Assembly: GCA_947504795.1 (NCBI GenBank)
Contig: CANNJG010000099.1
Span: 1-7,037 of the forward strand
From: Legionellaceae bacterium
GTDB lineage: Bacteria > Pseudomonadota > Gammaproteobacteria > Legionellales > Legionellaceae
DNA: 7,037 nucleotides
Direction of reading: 5' to 3'
A program made the translations under genes and the position numbers. The notes beneath the pieces were generated by a model. The model saw only the letters and a program-made list of their open reading frames with translations. It had not been told where the DNA came from and made no database searches. Positions within the stretch are counted from its first letter, which is position 1. Each line of letters starts with the position of its first letter. Below are positions 5,378 to 7,037 of this stretch, one piece after another.

Positions 5378-6925
5378 CTCAGGCTGGCGTCCCTCAGGTT
5401 TAAGTATGGGTATAGGATGAATAATGTTTAATGCCTCACGAAATTCGAATGTTTTATTAAGTGAACTTGAAGGCGTGTAAAGTTTGTTGTTACCATTAAT
5501 AAATTTTTTTGCGTCTAATTTTTGAAGTTCTTCGCACCTTATTATAGCTGATTTACCATTTGGAAAAACCGTAAAACCCATCTTCGTTAAAAGTTTTGTT
5601 TTACGTTTAGAGATTGGAATCCCAAAACGCCGACCTAACCGGACCTCAACGCAGCCATTTTTGATTGAAATTTCTTTAACCTGGGTGCGTAGATGAGTAA
5701 AAAATGGCGCTCGGTAGGTTTTGCCGTATTTATCGCAGAGTTGAGGTTTATTTAATAACTGATTTAAGAGCATGGCTTTCTTTACCAGCGTGAGAGGAGA
5801 GTGCTGTTTTTGAGTGTTATCCTCAATTTTAATGATTGGAAATAATTTCTTGATACTTTTAATACGCGACTCAAAGCTGCGGAGACAAATTTTAGCGTCT
5901 TTTTGCAAAGCTGAAGCGATTGGATCGTTAGGATCGCGTTTCAATTTTATTACGTCAGAAAACAAATTTCGAATACTGTCTGCTTTAGACAAGAGGTCCT
6001 GGGCACCACCTACCTTTTCTTCATAGCTTGAGTCATTGATCACTGACTTATTTCTTCCCATGAAATGTCGCGCAATGAAATTTGGCATATAACGAGCTAT
6101 ATTCGTAGGGACTAGATTAAACGCCCTATCCAAACCAAGATTTTGATCGGCCATAAAAACCTGATCGAAAATAAAAAGTTTTTTTTCAGATTTATTTTCG
6201 TTGTCTATCAATGCCTTATTTTGACCGTTTTTTCCAATAAAATCAGGATCACTGCAGAGCATAAAGTAGGCGCTGTATTTACCTAAATCTTCTATTTTAT
6301 TCATTTCGGCTACTTTTAATCGACCTTTCATTGTATCTGAATTGTCCAAAAAATTCGTTAGCAGATCGATTGTTTCAAAAGGAACGAATAAACAAGGATG
6401 AACGCCTTTGCCGGTATTATGCCTAACCATCGTGCTCTTGGTTACGTTTGGGAACCCTAATAATCGAGCCATTTCTAATCCCATCGCTTCCCTCTGCACT
6501 TCTGTATCTTTTCCTGCTTTAGGATGTTTTAAAATGGCATTCATTTGAATTTTATTTGATTTTATACCCTCAATATTGGGGTTTTTTGCTATTTCCGTCA
6601 ATTTTTTATCTAAGCTGGCTCCAGAGATCAAACACGTTTTTTCTGTCACCCCCCCAGCGTTATCTGCATATGAGTAGTATCTTTGGGGACCCTCTTCCGT
6701 ATTAATTTCCAGGTATTGAAGAGAATTTAATTTGACTAATTGCTCTCCGAGGAATGTCTTAACCTCATCAGTAGTAGAAGTTTGAGATTTTAGATTTTCT
6801 AGAATTTTTATGATGGTATCTAATTGAGGAATACCCCCCGTTTTCGGTACGGTTTCTCGCTGAGTGTAATCAAATTTATCTTGGATCGGGGATTTTTTTC
6901 CTAATCCTTCGGTTATATCAGCCAT
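5342..6925 (-). CDS. Unidentified 527-residue protein; possible kinase-fold secreted effector
   Basis: I do not recognise a named family. The protein is soluble, lysine-rich, and has no signal peptide or membrane segment. Between residues 120 and 260 it carries a series resembling the PI3/4-kinase or HipA type of kinase fold. K133 in AILKHPK resembles a beta-3 lysine. TEVQREAMGLEMARLLGF (141-158, with E146) resembles the helix-C region, followed by NVTKSTMV. CLFVPFETID (178-187) resembles a hinge. DFIGKN (228-233) has D-x4-N catalytic spacing, with N236 nearby, and LFIFDQVF (250-257) offers metal-binding D254. No glycine-rich loop is obvious. Residues 400-470 form a basic stretch (KYGKTYRAPFF, GRRFGIPISKRKTK). 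The carboxyl tail PEKKKDDVHNFKP is charged with F at -3, as in some Dot/Icm substrates. It converges on hslU, is richer in A+T than its neighbours, and has GGAA six bases before the ATG. The open frame is certain to be coding; the function is inference. Confidence 0.85.
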   Translation of the reverse strand: MADITEGLGKKSPIQDKFDYTQRETVPKTGGIPQLDTIIKILENLKSQTSTTDEVKTFLGEQLVKLNSLQYLEINTEEGPQRYYSYADNAGGVTEKTCLISGASLDKKLTEIAKNPNIEGIKSNKIQMNAILKHPKAGKDTEVQREAMGLEMARLLGFPNVTKSTMVRHNTGKGVHPCLFVPFETIDLLTNFLDNSDTMKGRLKVAEMNKIEDLGKYSAYFMLCSDPDFIGKNGQNKALIDNENKSEKKLFIFDQVFMADQNLGLDRAFNLVPTNIARYMPNFIARHFMGRNKSVINDSSYEEKVGGAQDLLSKADSIRNLFSDVIKLKRDPNDPIASALQKDAKICLRSFESRIKSIKKLFPIIKIEDNTQKQHSPLTLVKKAMLLNQLLNKPQLCDKYGKTYRAPFFTHLRTQVKEISIKNGCVEVRLGRRFGIPISKRKTKLLTKMGFTVFPNGKSAIIRCEELQKLDAKKFINGNNKLYTPSSSLNKTFEFREALNIIHPIPILKPEGRQPEKKKDDVHNFKP

Positions 6926-6935
6926 ATTTTATTCC

Positions 6936-6971
6936 AAATTAGTGCTATATGAATAAATATAGCACTAATTT
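6936..6971. repeat. Perfect 15-bp inverted repeat, 6-base loop, upstream of the minus-strand gene
   Basis: AAATTAGTGCTATAT (6936-6950) and ATATAGCACTAATTT (6957-6971) are exact reverse complements around GAATAA. The element ends 11 bases before the minus-strand ATG, just ahead of its ribosome site. It could be an operator for a dimeric regulator, because it overlaps the likely -10 element. It could instead be a 5' leader hairpin that masks the ribosome site. No T run follows on either strand, so it does not look like a terminator. Confidence 0.8.
6956..6964 (-). promoter_or_regulatory. Candidate extended -10 promoter element for the minus-strand gene
   Basis: On the minus strand this reads TGCTATATT, close to the extended -10 consensus TGnTATAAT. 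The predicted transcript start is near 6949, giving a leader of about 24 bases to the ATG at 6925. The sequence 17 bases upstream (AACCTG) is a poor -35 match, which an extended -10 can tolerate or an activator could replace. Because the element lies in one arm of the inverted repeat, a similar TGCTATAT also reads rightward. Confidence 0.4.
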
Positions 6972-6997
6972 CGTGTTTCAGGTTTTGGTTAGAGCAT

Positions 6998-7027
6998 AAA
7001 AAAACAAATACTTCCTGACGGTACTCG
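6998..7027 (-). terminator. Weak terminator-like hairpin at the right edge
   Basis: Read on the minus strand, CGAGTAC and GTATTTG can pair over seven positions (two G-U) around a nine-base loop, followed at once by seven T. It could end a minus-strand gene lying to the right of the window, which would make the gene at 5342-6925 its own transcription unit. The stem is weak and the call is tentative. Confidence 0.28.
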
Positions 7028-7037
7028 GATTTTGAAA

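Noticed and set aside
6936..6971. The inverted repeat as an NrdR box, since nrdR is in the window
   Set aside because: NrdR boxes are ACAC...GTGT palindromes occurring in pairs. Here the arms run AGTG...CACT outward, the opposite orientation, with a 6-base centre and no second copy.
6949..6999. Plus-strand 16-codon open frame beginning ATGAATAAATATAGC
   Set aside because: It lies largely within the inverted repeat, has no ribosome site, and short frames are expected by chance in AT-rich DNA.
6937..7037. Minus-strand open frames entering from the right edge
   Set aside because: Two or more frames are open for 15-45 codons and none has recognisable protein character, so none can be called a gene end.

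Overview
The window is bacterial and most likely comes from a gammaproteobacterium of the order Legionellales (Legionella/Coxiella relatives). Every housekeeping protein reads as gammaproteobacterial. The HslV amino terminus (MEQFRGTTI) matches what I remember of Legionella HslV. The window also ends in an AT-rich, soluble, signal-peptide-less protein of the kind these intracellular bacteria export as effectors. The order-level assignment is an inference, because no marker here settles it.

Bases 1-5297 form one tightly packed, plus-strand housekeeping block. It starts with the tail of an unidentified upstream gene, followed by glyA (serine hydroxymethyltransferase), nrdR (ribonucleotide reductase repressor), nusB (antitermination factor), an AI-2E-family permease, hslV and hslU (the two parts of an ATP-dependent protease). 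Gaps are 4 to 30 bases and I see no terminator inside, so the block is probably transcribed as one or a few overlapping units. It joins one-carbon/nucleotide supply (glyA, nrdR), rRNA transcription (nusB) and protein quality control (hslVU). All six catalogued genes are intact and keep their catalytic or binding residues. No riboflavin genes lie between nrdR and nusB, where E. coli has ribD and ribH.

Bases 5298-5377 hold a composite intrinsic terminator for this block: a perfect 10-bp outer stem, an inner hairpin and a run of eight T. Its right arm and T run lie inside the coding end of the next gene, which converges on hslU.

Bases 5342-6925 (minus strand) encode a 527-residue protein that I cannot assign to a named family. 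It is visibly richer in A+T than the housekeeping block. Its first half carries, in the right order, residues expected of a remote protein/lipid kinase fold of the PI3/4-kinase or HipA type: K133, E146, D228 with N233 (or N236), and D254. Its last half is a basic region I do not recognise. I regard it as a candidate secreted kinase-like effector and the most interesting item here.

Bases 6926-7037 form the upstream region of that gene. They hold a perfect 15-bp inverted repeat with a 6-base loop, overlapping an extended -10 promoter motif, and at the right edge a weak terminator-like hairpin. No convincing gene lies in this part.
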